From the NCBI GenBank assembly GCA_039179985.1, contig JBCDED010000005.1, forward strand, positions 1 to 64,000: a stretch of 64,000 bases of DNA. Reading direction: 5' to 3'. A program made the translations under genes and the position numbers. This document shows positions 1-8,591 of this stretch, in pieces (within the stretch, counting starts at the first letter, position 1; each line of letters begins with the position of its first letter). A model generated the notes under the pieces. That model saw nothing but the letters and a program-made list of their open reading frames with translations, was not told where the DNA came from and did not search any database. This stretch comes from JBCCMQ01 sp039179985 (GTDB taxonomy: Bacteria; Pseudomonadota; Alphaproteobacteria; Rhodobacterales; Rhodobacteraceae).

Positions 1-120
1 AATCTGATCGATCTGGAAGTGGCGCGGTCGAGCGACAAGAACGACCATCGCAGCGATATCAAAGCCCACTGCGCGATCCAGAACGGCAGTGTGGTGAACT
101 TCCGGTATTCGTCCTACTGA
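1..120 (+). CDS. C-terminal end of a protein of unknown function (5' partial)
   Basis: An open frame enters from the window edge and ends at TGA 118-120, giving the last 39 residues of a protein. The tail is polar and charged (RSSDKNDHRSD, then a beta-like end finishing NFRYSSY). No family can be assigned from so short a piece. The frame is free of stops and is followed by about 400 bases without a convincing gene, so it is probably the end of its transcription unit. Confidence 0.55.
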   Translation, partial: NLIDLEVARSSDKNDHRSDIKAHCAIQNGSVVNFRYSSY

Positions 121-518
121 GGTCCTGACAGAGACGCCGGCAAGCCGAAAACTGTTGGCCAAAGACCGGGTCACGTCAGGTCAGGGCCCAGCGGTCGTCG
201 GCGCGCTCTCCGTCCTTGACTGTGATGCGGAATGCCTTCACCTCGACCGTGCCATCGGGAGGGCGCCGGTCGTTTGCCAGGCATCGGCCGAGCCCGGCCG
301 GGCGTGAATGAACTGCCTATGACTGCGATGCGCGTGTCAGCCGGAGACCCACGCAGCTGGCATGCGCCCGACCGGAAAGGAAGCTGGGGTAAGCCTTCAT
401 ACAGGCTTGCTTTTTTGCCCGGCGAGTATGATCGTTGCGGCAACCCATCCAGTTTGGCTTTCGGGCGGGTTGCGATTGAGTGAACAGGCATGTGGCGACC
501 GGGCCCGGGGGAAATCAT
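121..518. other. Intergenic stretch with no convincing gene
   Basis: About 400 bases lie between the partial gene and the MFS gene. I see no RNA gene and no clear terminator. On the minus strand the frame ending at TGA 176-178 reads like a plausible protein tail (VKAFRITVKDGERADDRWALT) but is closed by a stop near 325 and lacks a usable start, so at best it is a gene remnant. The promoter of the MFS gene should be in the last 150 bases. Confidence 0.4.
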
Positions 519-1781
519 TTGAGCAATCTTGCCAGATTTACGCTGATGTTCGTGGTCTTCGTTGACCTCATCGGCCAGGGTCTTGTCTTTCCGATCATCA
601 ATACGCTGATCATGGACCCCACGTCGGACTTTCTGGCCCAGGATACCTCGGTCGCGCGTCGCCATTTCAACTACGGTCTGGTGATCGGAATCTTCTTCCT
701 GTCCTGGTTTCTTGGGGTCGTTTACATTGCCAAGGTTTCCGACTCCATCGGGCGAAAAAATGCGCTGCTTGTCTGTCTCGGGGGCGCGCTGGCGGGCTAT
801 GCTATTACCATCGTCTCGCTAATGGTGGGCAGTCTGTGGCTTCTCATACTGGGTCGCGCCATCACCGGGTTCACCGCCGGCAATCAACCCATCGCACAGG
901 CCGCCGTGATCGATGCCAGCACAGACGAGGCGGATCGCGACCGGAATATGGGGTATCTCGTGGCCGGGATCAGCTTTGGCCTGGTGGGCGGGCCGATTAT
1001 CGGGGCATTGCTCTCTGACACCAAGCTTTTTGGCAATCTCGTCAGCCTCAAAACGCCCTTCTACGGGGCTTTTGTTCTGGTACTAATTGCCATCTTCCTG
1101 GTGCTCTTCTTCTTCCATGACATCCGCAAAGATCGGGCCCCTTTTGTCTTCCGGCCCCGCGATATCGTCGACAGCCTAGCGCAGGTGGCGCAGCACCCGA
1201 CGGTGCTCAAGATCATGCCTGTCTATGCGCTCTTCATGATCGCAAACGTTACCTTCTACATCTTCGTCGACAACTACCTCACCAGTGCCTTCGGCTACGG
1301 GGTTATCGGTGGCAGTGTCGCCATGCTGGTGGTCGGACTCGCTCTGGCCTCAAGCAGTACCTTTCTCGTGAAACCTATGCAGGAGCGCTTCAACAAGCGG
1401 CAAATTGTTGGGTTTACCCTGGTTGTCATGTTCGTCAGCGTGCTGGTCTTTACCTGGCTCCCGACGCCGATACCGACCTATATCCCGCTCTTTTTCTTTT
1501 ACTTCCTTTTCGGCGTGTCCTATCCCACGCTGCTTGGCCTTTTCTCTTCCGCCGTCAGCGAGGCCGATCAGGGATGGGTCATGGGTGTCACGACTGCCGT
1601 TTTCTGCCTTGCGGGCGGGATCATGTCGCTCGCTGGTGGCAGTCTGATGGCGCTGGACATCCGGTTGCCGTTCTACCTGGCCGCCGCCTCGGGCATCGCT
1701 GGTCTGGTGGTTCTGCTCCTGACCTGGGGTTCGCCCGCGATACGCAGGATCACTGCGCGACCGGGCGAGGAGGGCGCCTAG
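519..1781 (+). CDS. MFS transporter (12-TM, probable drug/metabolite exporter)
   Basis: A major facilitator superfamily antiporter of about 420 residues with a dozen hydrophobic segments. The loop 2-3 motif A is visible as KVSDSIGRKNALL right after the second helix, and a motif-C-like glycine-rich helix (GISFGLVGGPIIGALLSD) follows helix 4/5. This pattern is typical of proton-coupled exporters of the tetracycline/multidrug class; the substrate is unknown. I chose TTG 519 because GGGGGAA at 507-513 sits 5 bases upstream; GTG 480 in the same frame would add 13 residues. The 3' end overlaps the convergent PAP2 gene by 4 bases. Confidence 0.85.
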   Translation: MSNLARFTLMFVVFVDLIGQGLVFPIINTLIMDPTSDFLAQDTSVARRHFNYGLVIGIFFLSWFLGVVYIAKVSDSIGRKNALLVCLGGALAGYAITIVSLMVGSLWLLILGRAITGFTAGNQPIAQAAVIDASTDEADRDRNMGYLVAGISFGLVGGPIIGALLSDTKLFGNLVSLKTPFYGAFVLVLIAIFLVLFFFHDIRKDRAPFVFRPRDIVDSLAQVAQHPTVLKIMPVYALFMIANVTFYIFVDNYLTSAFGYGVIGGSVAMLVVGLALASSSTFLVKPMQERFNKRQIVGFTLVVMFVSVLVFTWLPTPIPTYIPLFFFYFLFGVSYPTLLGLFSSAVSEADQGWVMGVTTAVFCLAGGIMSLAGGSLMALDIRLPFYLAAASGIAGLVVLLLTWGSPAIRRITARPGEEGA

Positions 1782-2392
1782 GGGCCACGCGCCAGAAAAA
1801 GCCTTCCGGCGAGGGCCCAGAAGACGCCGATGCAAAGCCCTGCCAGAACGTCGGTAAGGAAATGGGCATCCAGAAGCAGGCGGGAGGCGGCGACGCTTAC
1901 GGGAAAAAGCCAAAAGAGCAGGGAAAGTCCGCCGCGTGACGCCGCGGGCGCCAGCCGGGGCAGCAGCACAAGGGCAAAGGCCACAACCACTGTGGTGGCC
2001 AGCGCCGTGCTGGCGCTCGGGAATGAGGACCCTGCCGATGAGAGGTCTCCGTAGCTTTCCGGCCGTGGCCTGCCAACAGAAACCCTGAGGGTGTAGATCG
2101 TCAGGATGGACCCCACGACCGCGATCAGGAATGCAAAAAGCGCGCGCCACTCTCGCAGTAAGGCCGCCAGCACCAGCGCGCCGCAGGCCAGTCCGCCCAT
2201 GACCGCGGGGCCGCCCGCCAGGGACACGACATGCGCCACAGACCGCACGCCGGCGCCAATATGACCGGCGATCCGGGTTTCCAGGTGGTCATCGACCGAG
2301 GTCAGGATGCCTTTGGCAAGCACCTGCCAGGTGAGCAAGGCAACAAGAAAAGCCAGCCCGACCATGCTGGCGCGAAGCACTTTAGCTGACAC
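1778..2392 (-). CDS. PAP2-family membrane phosphatase with altered PSGH motif
   Basis: A 204-residue integral membrane protein of the PAP2/phosphatidic acid phosphatase superfamily, which removes phosphate from lipid phosphates or isoprenoid diphosphates at the periplasmic face. Motif 1 is RVSVGRPRP (K-x6-RP with Arg for Lys), and motif 3 SRLLLDAHFLTD (SR-x5-H-x3-D) is intact. Motif 2, normally PSGH, reads PSAST, so the usual acid histidine is absent; activity may be reduced or unusual. Six hydrophobic stretches fit the family fold. It stands alone, convergent with the MFS gene. Substrate not predictable. Confidence 0.8.
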   Translation of the reverse strand: MSAKVLRASMVGLAFLVALLTWQVLAKGILTSVDDHLETRIAGHIGAGVRSVAHVVSLAGGPAVMGGLACGALVLAALLREWRALFAFLIAVVGSILTIYTLRVSVGRPRPESYGDLSSAGSSFPSASTALATTVVVAFALVLLPRLAPAASRGGLSLLFWLFPVSVAASRLLLDAHFLTDVLAGLCIGVFWALAGRLFLARGP

Positions 2393-2568
2393 CTTTGCGC
2401 GCCCTCCGCCGCTTTGTTCGCAACCGGTTCATCTTGGCGGACCCTAAGACAGGCTCCAGCCGGATGCACGGGCCGATTTTCCGCTGTTGATTTGAAGGCG
2501 CCTTTGGCCAATCTTGCGCGGGAATGGCGCAGCACATAGCTGTATTTCAGATAAGAGGTGAGGACAAA

Positions 2569-2808
2569 ATGGCTTACGTAGTTGCATTTGACCGTGGCGG
2601 ACAGCTTGAAGGCTGGTACGGGTTTTCCGGCAAGGTCGTGACCCGCAAGTCCTATGCTACTCAGATCGCGGATCTCGACGAAGCCGAAGGCGTTGCCGCG
2701 GAGTGGAACGATCATTTCGCAAAGACCTCCAGCGAAAGCCGCGCGGCCGTTATTTCCACCGACGACAGCGCGTTTGCCGAAGCAGAAGAGCACACCAAGG
2801 CAAGCTGA
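2569..2808 (+). CDS. Small soluble protein of unknown function (79 aa)
   Basis: The start ATG 2569 is preceded by AGAGGTGAGGA, a good ribosome-binding site; an in-frame ATG at 2524 has none. The 79-residue product begins MAYVVAFDRGG, has no membrane segment, and its C-terminal half is acidic and Ser/Ala rich (DDSAFAEAEEHTKAS). I do not recognise a family. It lies alone upstream of malic enzyme, about 110 bases away. Confidence 0.6.
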   Translation: MAYVVAFDRGGQLEGWYGFSGKVVTRKSYATQIADLDEAEGVAAEWNDHFAKTSSESRAAVISTDDSAFAEAEEHTKAS

Positions 2809-2919
2809 GGCGCGCATTGTCGCAAAGACAAGCGGTGGCGTCGACGGCGCCGCGTGCTAGGCTCGCCCTGCCAGCGCTTTTTCTGGCAGGCGGTTCGGTG
2901 TCGAGGGGAGGTCTTGGGA

Positions 2920-4569
2920 ATGGCAAAGCGCGGTCGGGACCTTCTGACAGACCCGAAGCTCAACAAATCGACCGCTTTTTCGCTGGAAGAGCGCGAGCGC
3001 CTCGGACTGATAGGCCTTCTGCCGCCCCGGATCGAGACGCTGGACGACCAGATTACGCGCGCCTACCGGGCGTTTTTGTCGAAATCCACGCCGCTTGAGC
3101 AGCATATCCTCCTGCGCCGGTTTCAGGACGAGAACGAAACGCTGTTCTATGCTTTGCTGTCCCGGCATCTCGATGAGATGATGCCGGTCATCTACACACC
3201 CACGGTCGGCGAGGCCTGCGAGAAATTTTCCGAGATCATGCGCGGCCCCCACGGTCTCTTCGTGTCATTCCACGAACGCGACCGGATCGACGAAATGCTG
3301 GAAAATGTCGCCGAGCAGGATGTCCGAGTGATCGTGGTGACAGATGGCGAGCGAATCCTTGGCCTCGGCGACCAGGGGGCAGGGGGCATGGGCATTCCCA
3401 TCGGCAAGCTGGCACTTTACTCGGCGGCTGGCGGCATTCATCCCGCCCATACGCTGCCGGTGCTTCTTGATTGCGGGACTAACAACCCAGACCGGCTGAA
3501 GGATCCGCTCTATATCGGGTGGCGCCATGAACGGGTCACGGGCGATGCATACTTCGCTTTCGTCGATCTTTTTGTGCAAGCGGTTAAAAGGCGCTGGCCA
3601 AACGTGCTGTTGCAGTTCGAGGATTTCGCCTTTCCCCACGCCAGCCCGCTTCTTGAGACCTACCGCGACCAGCTTTGTACATTCAACGATGACATTCAGG
3701 GCACGGCCGCGGTAGCCGTGGGCACGCTCCTGGCGGCGATGCGGGTGACGGGCAAGAGTTTGGGCGAAGACAACATTGTCTTCCTCGGGGCGGGCTCGGC
3801 GGGGTGCGGGATTGCCGAGCAGACCATTCGCGCGATGGTCCGGCAGGGGGTGGATCCCTCGACCGCCCGGTCGCGGATCTTTATGGTCGATCGCTTTGGC
3901 CTGATACACGACGGAATGGAGGGGCTGGCGCCCTTTCAGGCTGAACTCGCTCAACGCCGGGATGCCGTGGAAACATGGGCCGGGGACGACGGGCAGATTG
4001 ATCTTCTGTCCACCGTCAGCAACGCGAAGCCCGCTGCGCTGCTCGGGGTGTCGGGCCAACCGGGGCTTTTTACTGAAGAGATCGTTCGCGCCATGGCGGC
4101 GCAAATCGAGCGGCCGGTCATCTTTCCCATGTCGAACCCGACCTCCCGAAGCGAGGCAGAACCAAGCGACATCCTGAGTTGGACCGAGGGGCGCGCACTG
4201 GTAGCCACCGGCAGCCCCTTCGCGCCCGTGGAACTCAACGGCGCCACCCATCAGATCGCGCAAAGCAACAATTCCTACATTTTCCCCGGCATGGGCCTTG
4301 GCATTCTGGCCAGCGGTGCCCGGCGGGTCACCGATGGTATGTTTATGGCCGCAGCAGAGGCGCTGGCCCAGCTGTCGCCCCTTGCCCAAAACGGCGTCTT
4401 GGGCACCTCGCTCTTGCCCGATGTGGCGCGTGTCAGGGAGGTCAGCCGCGATGTGGCGATTGCAGTCGCCAAGGCCGCCGTTGCCGAGGGCGTCGCGCCA
4501 GAGGCGGACGATGCGGCCCTTGCCGTTAAAGTCGACGCTGCGCGTTGGACCCCCGCCTATGAGACGTGA
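2920..4569 (+). CDS. maeA: NAD-dependent malic enzyme
   Basis: Oxidative decarboxylation of L-malate to pyruvate and CO2. The 549-residue length suits the large NAD-type (SfcA/MaeA) family rather than the 750-residue MaeB type. Visible landmarks are YTPTVGEACEKF, the GLGDQGAGGMGIPIGKL block, the malic enzyme signature around FNDDIQGTAAVAVGTL, a Rossmann loop FLGAGSAGCGIAEQ, and SNPTSRSEAEP near the C-terminus. ATG 2920 is chosen because GGGGAGG (2904-2910) precedes it; the frame extends further upstream without a better start. Transcription is shared in direction with the next two genes, with a gap of 92 bases. Confidence 0.93.
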   Translation: MAKRGRDLLTDPKLNKSTAFSLEERERLGLIGLLPPRIETLDDQITRAYRAFLSKSTPLEQHILLRRFQDENETLFYALLSRHLDEMMPVIYTPTVGEACEKFSEIMRGPHGLFVSFHERDRIDEMLENVAEQDVRVIVVTDGERILGLGDQGAGGMGIPIGKLALYSAAGGIHPAHTLPVLLDCGTNNPDRLKDPLYIGWRHERVTGDAYFAFVDLFVQAVKRRWPNVLLQFEDFAFPHASPLLETYRDQLCTFNDDIQGTAAVAVGTLLAAMRVTGKSLGEDNIVFLGAGSAGCGIAEQTIRAMVRQGVDPSTARSRIFMVDRFGLIHDGMEGLAPFQAELAQRRDAVETWAGDDGQIDLLSTVSNAKPAALLGVSGQPGLFTEEIVRAMAAQIERPVIFPMSNPTSRSEAEPSDILSWTEGRALVATGSPFAPVELNGATHQIAQSNNSYIFPGMGLGILASGARRVTDGMFMAAAEALAQLSPLAQNGVLGTSLLPDVARVREVSRDVAIAVAKAAVAEGVAPEADDAALAVKVDAARWTPAYET

Positions 4570-4661
4570 GTGGCCCGATCCCTGCGGTCGCAAAACGCCT
4601 TGAGTTTTCTTTTGCACCGGTCAGAGTGGACGGTGTGCGATTTGCCGACAGGAGACTTCCT

Positions 4662-5909
4662 TTGAGTATCGACATAGCTACTTACACGCCGCGCGGTGAC
4701 AAGAAGAACTCCGAGTTTTTCGAACAATACCTGCCGATGATCTACGAACGCCGCAAGAAAACCGGCGTCGACGATCTGGTGGGCCCTATGCGCGCGGTCG
4801 TCTTGTCGATCGATCCGGGCACCGCTCTGGACACCCTGACCGAGCTTTACGTCATGACGCCCTACCGGTTCACGGCTGGCTATATCGGCGCGACCCATAA
4901 GTTCTACCTGCTCCACAACAAGCCCGCGTATCCGACGGTTATTCTGATCGAGCCTCTCAGCGCCGTCTTTGAGGATTTCATCAGCCGGATCAATGCGATG
5001 TATCCCCTTGCGAAACCAAAACCCCACACACGGTACGTGGGCGAGATCTTTGGCTGCGCCGATCTCAAGGCAACCGAGAAAACACTGTCGGACCGCAACA
5101 TCCGCTTTGAATACCAGGGTGATACGGAAAATCCGTTCTATACGGCGCACGGCTTTCTTTTCTCGCGGCCCTCGGATTTTACCTGCAACCGCATCGGCTA
5201 TACCTCGCTTGACCCCAACGATCCCGGCAGCCTCGGGCTGGGCGAACAGTTCGTGCTAACGGATGCGGAAAAGGCGCGGCTCGCCGAGGCCGAAGCCTTC
5301 GGAACGCGCGAAGGCATCGGGCCATTGATGCTGGGCTACGACCACCTGGCGACGCGCATTCTGGCGGGCGAGCGCGAAGACGCGATCTTGGAGTTCCTGA
5401 CCATGGTGCCCTATTACTTTTGGGGCGCCTACAATATCTCGGACATGAATTCGTCGACGAACGTGAATCGCCACCCCAGCGTTGACGACGACAAGAAATC
5501 GCCCGCGAAGGTCTTTACCGCCAACAACACGCCGTCTTTCGTGAACTCATTCGAAGGCCTGCCCATGCCCACCGAGGACTTTGTGCGCAACTACGGGCGC
5601 CGTCTGCATCATATGGCTGTGGAAATTCAGGACGGCGACCATTCTGCGGGCGAAAAGAACGTGGATTTCGTAGTGAATGCACTGAAAGATAAGGGTATTC
5701 CCTTCCTCGCCCATGTGGTGGGTGAGTGCAAAGATGACCCGAACCTCAAGCAGATCTTCTCAAAGCATTCCGCCTATACGACCCTGATCACCGAATATAT
5801 CGAGCGCTGCCACCACTACGACGGCTTCTTCACCAAGGACAATGTGGCGGCCCTGACAGCGGCGGCAGGACAGGATGAACAGTACCAGCACGGGCATGTC
5901 TTCGACTGA
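4662..5909 (+). CDS. HPPD-like VOC-fold metalloprotein of unknown substrate
   Basis: A 415-residue protein that I read as a vicinal-oxygen-chelate enzyme related to 4-hydroxyphenylpyruvate dioxygenase. The C-terminal half shows the order expected of the metal triad: His228 in GYDHLA, His317 in LHHMAVEI (HPPD has QHIAL) and Glu378 in LITEYIERC (HPPD has FFEIIQR). VDFVVNALKDKGIPFL also resembles HPPD. The N-terminal half looks like a degenerate VOC repeat. TTG 4662 is chosen since AGGAGA (4650-4655) precedes it; the frame could extend to 4566. It lies between malic enzyme and the FMN protein in one rightward run. Not a standard HPPD; substrate unknown. Confidence 0.6.
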   Translation: MSIDIATYTPRGDKKNSEFFEQYLPMIYERRKKTGVDDLVGPMRAVVLSIDPGTALDTLTELYVMTPYRFTAGYIGATHKFYLLHNKPAYPTVILIEPLSAVFEDFISRINAMYPLAKPKPHTRYVGEIFGCADLKATEKTLSDRNIRFEYQGDTENPFYTAHGFLFSRPSDFTCNRIGYTSLDPNDPGSLGLGEQFVLTDAEKARLAEAEAFGTREGIGPLMLGYDHLATRILAGEREDAILEFLTMVPYYFWGAYNISDMNSSTNVNRHPSVDDDKKSPAKVFTANNTPSFVNSFEGLPMPTEDFVRNYGRRLHHMAVEIQDGDHSAGEKNVDFVVNALKDKGIPFLAHVVGECKDDPNLKQIFSKHSAYTTLITEYIERCHHYDGFFTKDNVAALTAAAGQDEQYQHGHVFD

Positions 5910-5935
5910 TGCCCGCCCCATGTGAAAGGTAGAGC

Positions 5936-7525
5936 GTGGAGCGCCGCGTCTTTTTTCTGATTGCAGTCGTCGGCTTTGCCATAGCCGCTGGACTGATCGC
6001 TGCCGACCTGCACGGCTGGTGGGTCTTTGCGCTTGCGCTGATCTGGACGGTCGTGGGGATCTACGACCTTTTTGTCTCTAAAAACAACGTTCTGGCAAAC
6101 TTCCCTGTCATCGGCCACCTGCGCTACGCGATGGAGTTCATCAGCCCGGAGATTCGCCAGTATTTCATCGAGTCCAACGAAGACGGCAAACCCTACAGCC
6201 GGATCGAACGGAACCTCGTGACAAAGCGCGCGGCCGGCAAGCCCGATACTCAACCCTTCGGCACCCAGCTTGTGGTTACCGAAGAGGGGTTCACCCGTGC
6301 CGATCACTCGCTGGCGCCAAAGACGGTGGACCCGGAGAAATCGAAGGTCATCGTCGGCGGGGATGAATGCCGGCAACCCTACGCCGCCTCCCGCATCAAC
6401 ATTTCGGCCATGAGCTTTGGCGCGCTCAGTCCGAACGCCGTTCATGCGCTGAACGCCGGCGCCAAGCTGGGCGACTTTGCGCACAACACGGGCGAGGGCG
6501 GGCTTAGTAAATATCACCTTGCGGGCGGGGGAGACATCATCTGGCAAATCGGCACCGGGTACTTCGGATGCCGGACGCCTGAGGGCAAATTCGATCCTGA
6601 GAAGTTCACCGAGAATGCCACTCGCGATGCGGTGAAGATGATCGAGATTAAACTGTCCCAGGGCGCGAAACCGGCCCACGGCGGAGTGCTGCCGGCAGCC
6701 AAGGTCGATGCGGAGATTGCCGAGGTGCGCGGCGTGCCGGTGGGCAAGACAGTGATCTCACCTCCAGCCCACTCGGCGTTTTTGACGCCCGAAGGGCTGC
6801 TGCAATACGTCCAGCAGCTCCGCGAACTTTCCGGCGGCAAACCCGTTGGCTTCAAGCTTTGTGTCGGTCGCAAAGTGGAGTTCGCGGGCATCTGCAAGGC
6901 CATGCTCTCGACCGGTATCTTGCCCGATTTCATCACAGTCGATGGCGCAGAAGGCGGCACAGGCGCGGCTCCCCTGGAATTCACAGATCACCTTGGCCGC
7001 CCGATCGACGAGGCGCTGTGCTTTGTTGAGGATTGCCTTGTAGGCATCGACAAACGCAACAAGATCCGCGTTATTGCAAGCGGTAAGGTGCTGTCGGGTT
7101 TCGACGTGGTCGAAAAGATCGCCCTAGGCGCCAACATGGTAAACATGGCTCGCCCGATGATGTTCGCCATAGGTTGCATCCAGGCCCTGCGCTGCAACAC
7201 CAATACCTGCCCCACAGGGGTTGCAACGCAGGACAAGAACCGCGCACGCGCCGTGGATCTAGAGCGCGGCAGCCAGAATGTGGCCCAGTTCCATCAGGCG
7301 ACGCTGGAGGCGTTCCACGATTTCGTTGGCGCCATGGGGTTCTCGGACCCTGATGAAGTGGGCCGCCGACAAATCTACACACGCGTGAACGGCGGCGACG
7401 TGGAAGTGACATGGGACCACGCGCGTCCGTCTCTTGAGCCCGGCGCGCTTTTGCATGGGTCGATCTCCGAGGGCTACCGGAAGATGTGGGACGCCGCTTC
7501 CGCCAAATCCTTCTGGGGCGTGTAA
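5936..7525 (+). CDS. Membrane-anchored FMN-binding glutamate synthase-like protein
   Basis: A 529-residue protein of the GltB synthase-domain family that lacks the amidotransferase and C-terminal GltB domains. Two hydrophobic segments occupy roughly residues 5-22 and 27-46, anchoring it in the inner membrane. The FMN barrel is recognisable from SAMSFGALSP-type text (ISAMSFGALSPNAV), GGLSKYHL, VDGAEGGTGAAPLEF and ASGKVLSGFDVVEKIALGA. The 3Fe-4S cysteines are present as C-x5-C-x4-C in the CIQALRCNTNTCPTG region. Start GTG 5936 lies 26 bases after the HPPD-like gene. Family members are common in proteobacteria but the reaction is not established. Confidence 0.85.
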   Translation: MERRVFFLIAVVGFAIAAGLIAADLHGWWVFALALIWTVVGIYDLFVSKNNVLANFPVIGHLRYAMEFISPEIRQYFIESNEDGKPYSRIERNLVTKRAAGKPDTQPFGTQLVVTEEGFTRADHSLAPKTVDPEKSKVIVGGDECRQPYAASRINISAMSFGALSPNAVHALNAGAKLGDFAHNTGEGGLSKYHLAGGGDIIWQIGTGYFGCRTPEGKFDPEKFTENATRDAVKMIEIKLSQGAKPAHGGVLPAAKVDAEIAEVRGVPVGKTVISPPAHSAFLTPEGLLQYVQQLRELSGGKPVGFKLCVGRKVEFAGICKAMLSTGILPDFITVDGAEGGTGAAPLEFTDHLGRPIDEALCFVEDCLVGIDKRNKIRVIASGKVLSGFDVVEKIALGANMVNMARPMMFAIGCIQALRCNTNTCPTGVATQDKNRARAVDLERGSQNVAQFHQATLEAFHDFVGAMGFSDPDEVGRRQIYTRVNGGDVEVTWDHARPSLEPGALLHGSISEGYRKMWDAASAKSFWGV

Positions 7526-7529
7526 GGCG

Positions 7530-8591
7530 TCAAACCCTTTCTTCGACAAAACCCGCCAATACCGGATAGGTCAGCGACGGATCTGCACCGGGTTCCATTG
7601 GGTCGATGATCTCATGCCCGAGCCCGGCCTCTTTAGGAAACCGGTAACGCGTGACCGACTTGCCCCTGGTCTCCCAAAGATCCGCCAGATGGTCGGCCAC
7701 GCGGTTGTCGATGGCCTGATCGTTGTCGTTCAGCACGGTTGTGATGACCTCTGCCGCCGGGGCGCTGTCGCGGGCCCGCAGGGCGGTGGCGTAGCCAAGA
7801 CGCAGAACCTCACCCGTCCCCCGCGTAGACTGACGTTTGTAAGCGTGAGGCATGCCGGTATACCGCTCGCGCAGCACCGGGTCCTTCCAAACCGAAGTCG
7901 CGGGCAACACCAGCATGATCCGCATCAGAAAGAGGTTCAGCCGCAGCCCAATCCCCGGCAAACCGAGAAAGGGTGCAACCAAGATCGCGTGATCCACATC
8001 ACGGCGGGTCTGGGCGAGCCAGGCAGCCACGGTGCCACCGGCGGAGATGCCCAGTACGACGACCCGGTCCCCAAGTCCCTGCGCGAGATCCACGGCCTTA
8101 TCGCCGAAGACCGCAAGCTTTGCCGCCGTCAGATCGTTCAGCGCATCAGTCGACCTGTCTTTCAGCCCGTTGCATGGCATGCGCACCGACAGGACGTTGT
8201 GCCCGCGCCCGTGGAGCAGGGGCGCGAAGTCGACAAAGGCGCGCGGGCAGCTTGAAATCCCGTGGATCAGCACGACTGCAATGTCCGCTTTGGCCTCGTG
8301 GTGCAAGAGCTGAGGGTAACAAAGCGGGTTGAGACGCCCGGCAGTTTCCTCGGTTTCGGCCTGAAAGCGCGCAAGGCTCTCCCCGAAGCTTGCGCAAGGC
8401 CGGGGCACCGCGGCCAGATTTCCGGTGCGCACGGGGAAGAATGTGGCGCAGGCCAGAAACACGGTGAAGACGCCAAGCCAGAGTAGCGCGGCCAGATGCC
8501 AGGAAATGAATAGCGCGGTCACAATAAACCCGGCGCCGAGCACCCCCAGCAACAACGCAATCCCGACAACGGCCTTCTGGTGAACGCTCAT
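7530..8591 (-). CDS. Membrane-anchored alpha/beta hydrolase (second of tandem pair)
   Basis: A 353-residue protein with two hydrophobic segments at its N-terminus (about residues 7-27 and 32-52) followed by an alpha/beta hydrolase domain. The oxyanion-hole text is VVLIHGISSCP, the nucleophile elbow is LGISAGG, and the late histidine is in GLGHEIIDP. This fits a serine esterase or lipase held at the membrane. ATG 8591 overlaps the stop of the preceding hydrolase gene as ATGA, indicating translational coupling. Substrate unknown. Confidence 0.8.
   Translation of the reverse strand: MSVHQKAVVGIALLLGVLGAGFIVTALFISWHLAALLWLGVFTVFLACATFFPVRTGNLAAVPRPCASFGESLARFQAETEETAGRLNPLCYPQLLHHEAKADIAVVLIHGISSCPRAFVDFAPLLHGRGHNVLSVRMPCNGLKDRSTDALNDLTAAKLAVFGDKAVDLAQGLGDRVVVLGISAGGTVAAWLAQTRRDVDHAILVAPFLGLPGIGLRLNLFLMRIMLVLPATSVWKDPVLRERYTGMPHAYKRQSTRGTGEVLRLGYATALRARDSAPAAEVITTVLNDNDQAIDNRVADHLADLWETRGKSVTRYRFPKEAGLGHEIIDPMEPGADPSLTYPVLAGFVEERV

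Noticed and set aside
171..665. Leftward open frame of 164 codons over the first intergenic region
   Set aside because: Composition is Arg/Gly/Pro-rich and it runs opposite the MFS gene; no ribosome-binding site. The other minus frame ending at 176 looks more protein-like but is closed by a stop near 325 and has no start.
3265..4617. 450-codon antisense frame opposite malic enzyme
   Set aside because: It mirrors the third-position GC bias of the strongly conserved sense gene and shows no protein family text.
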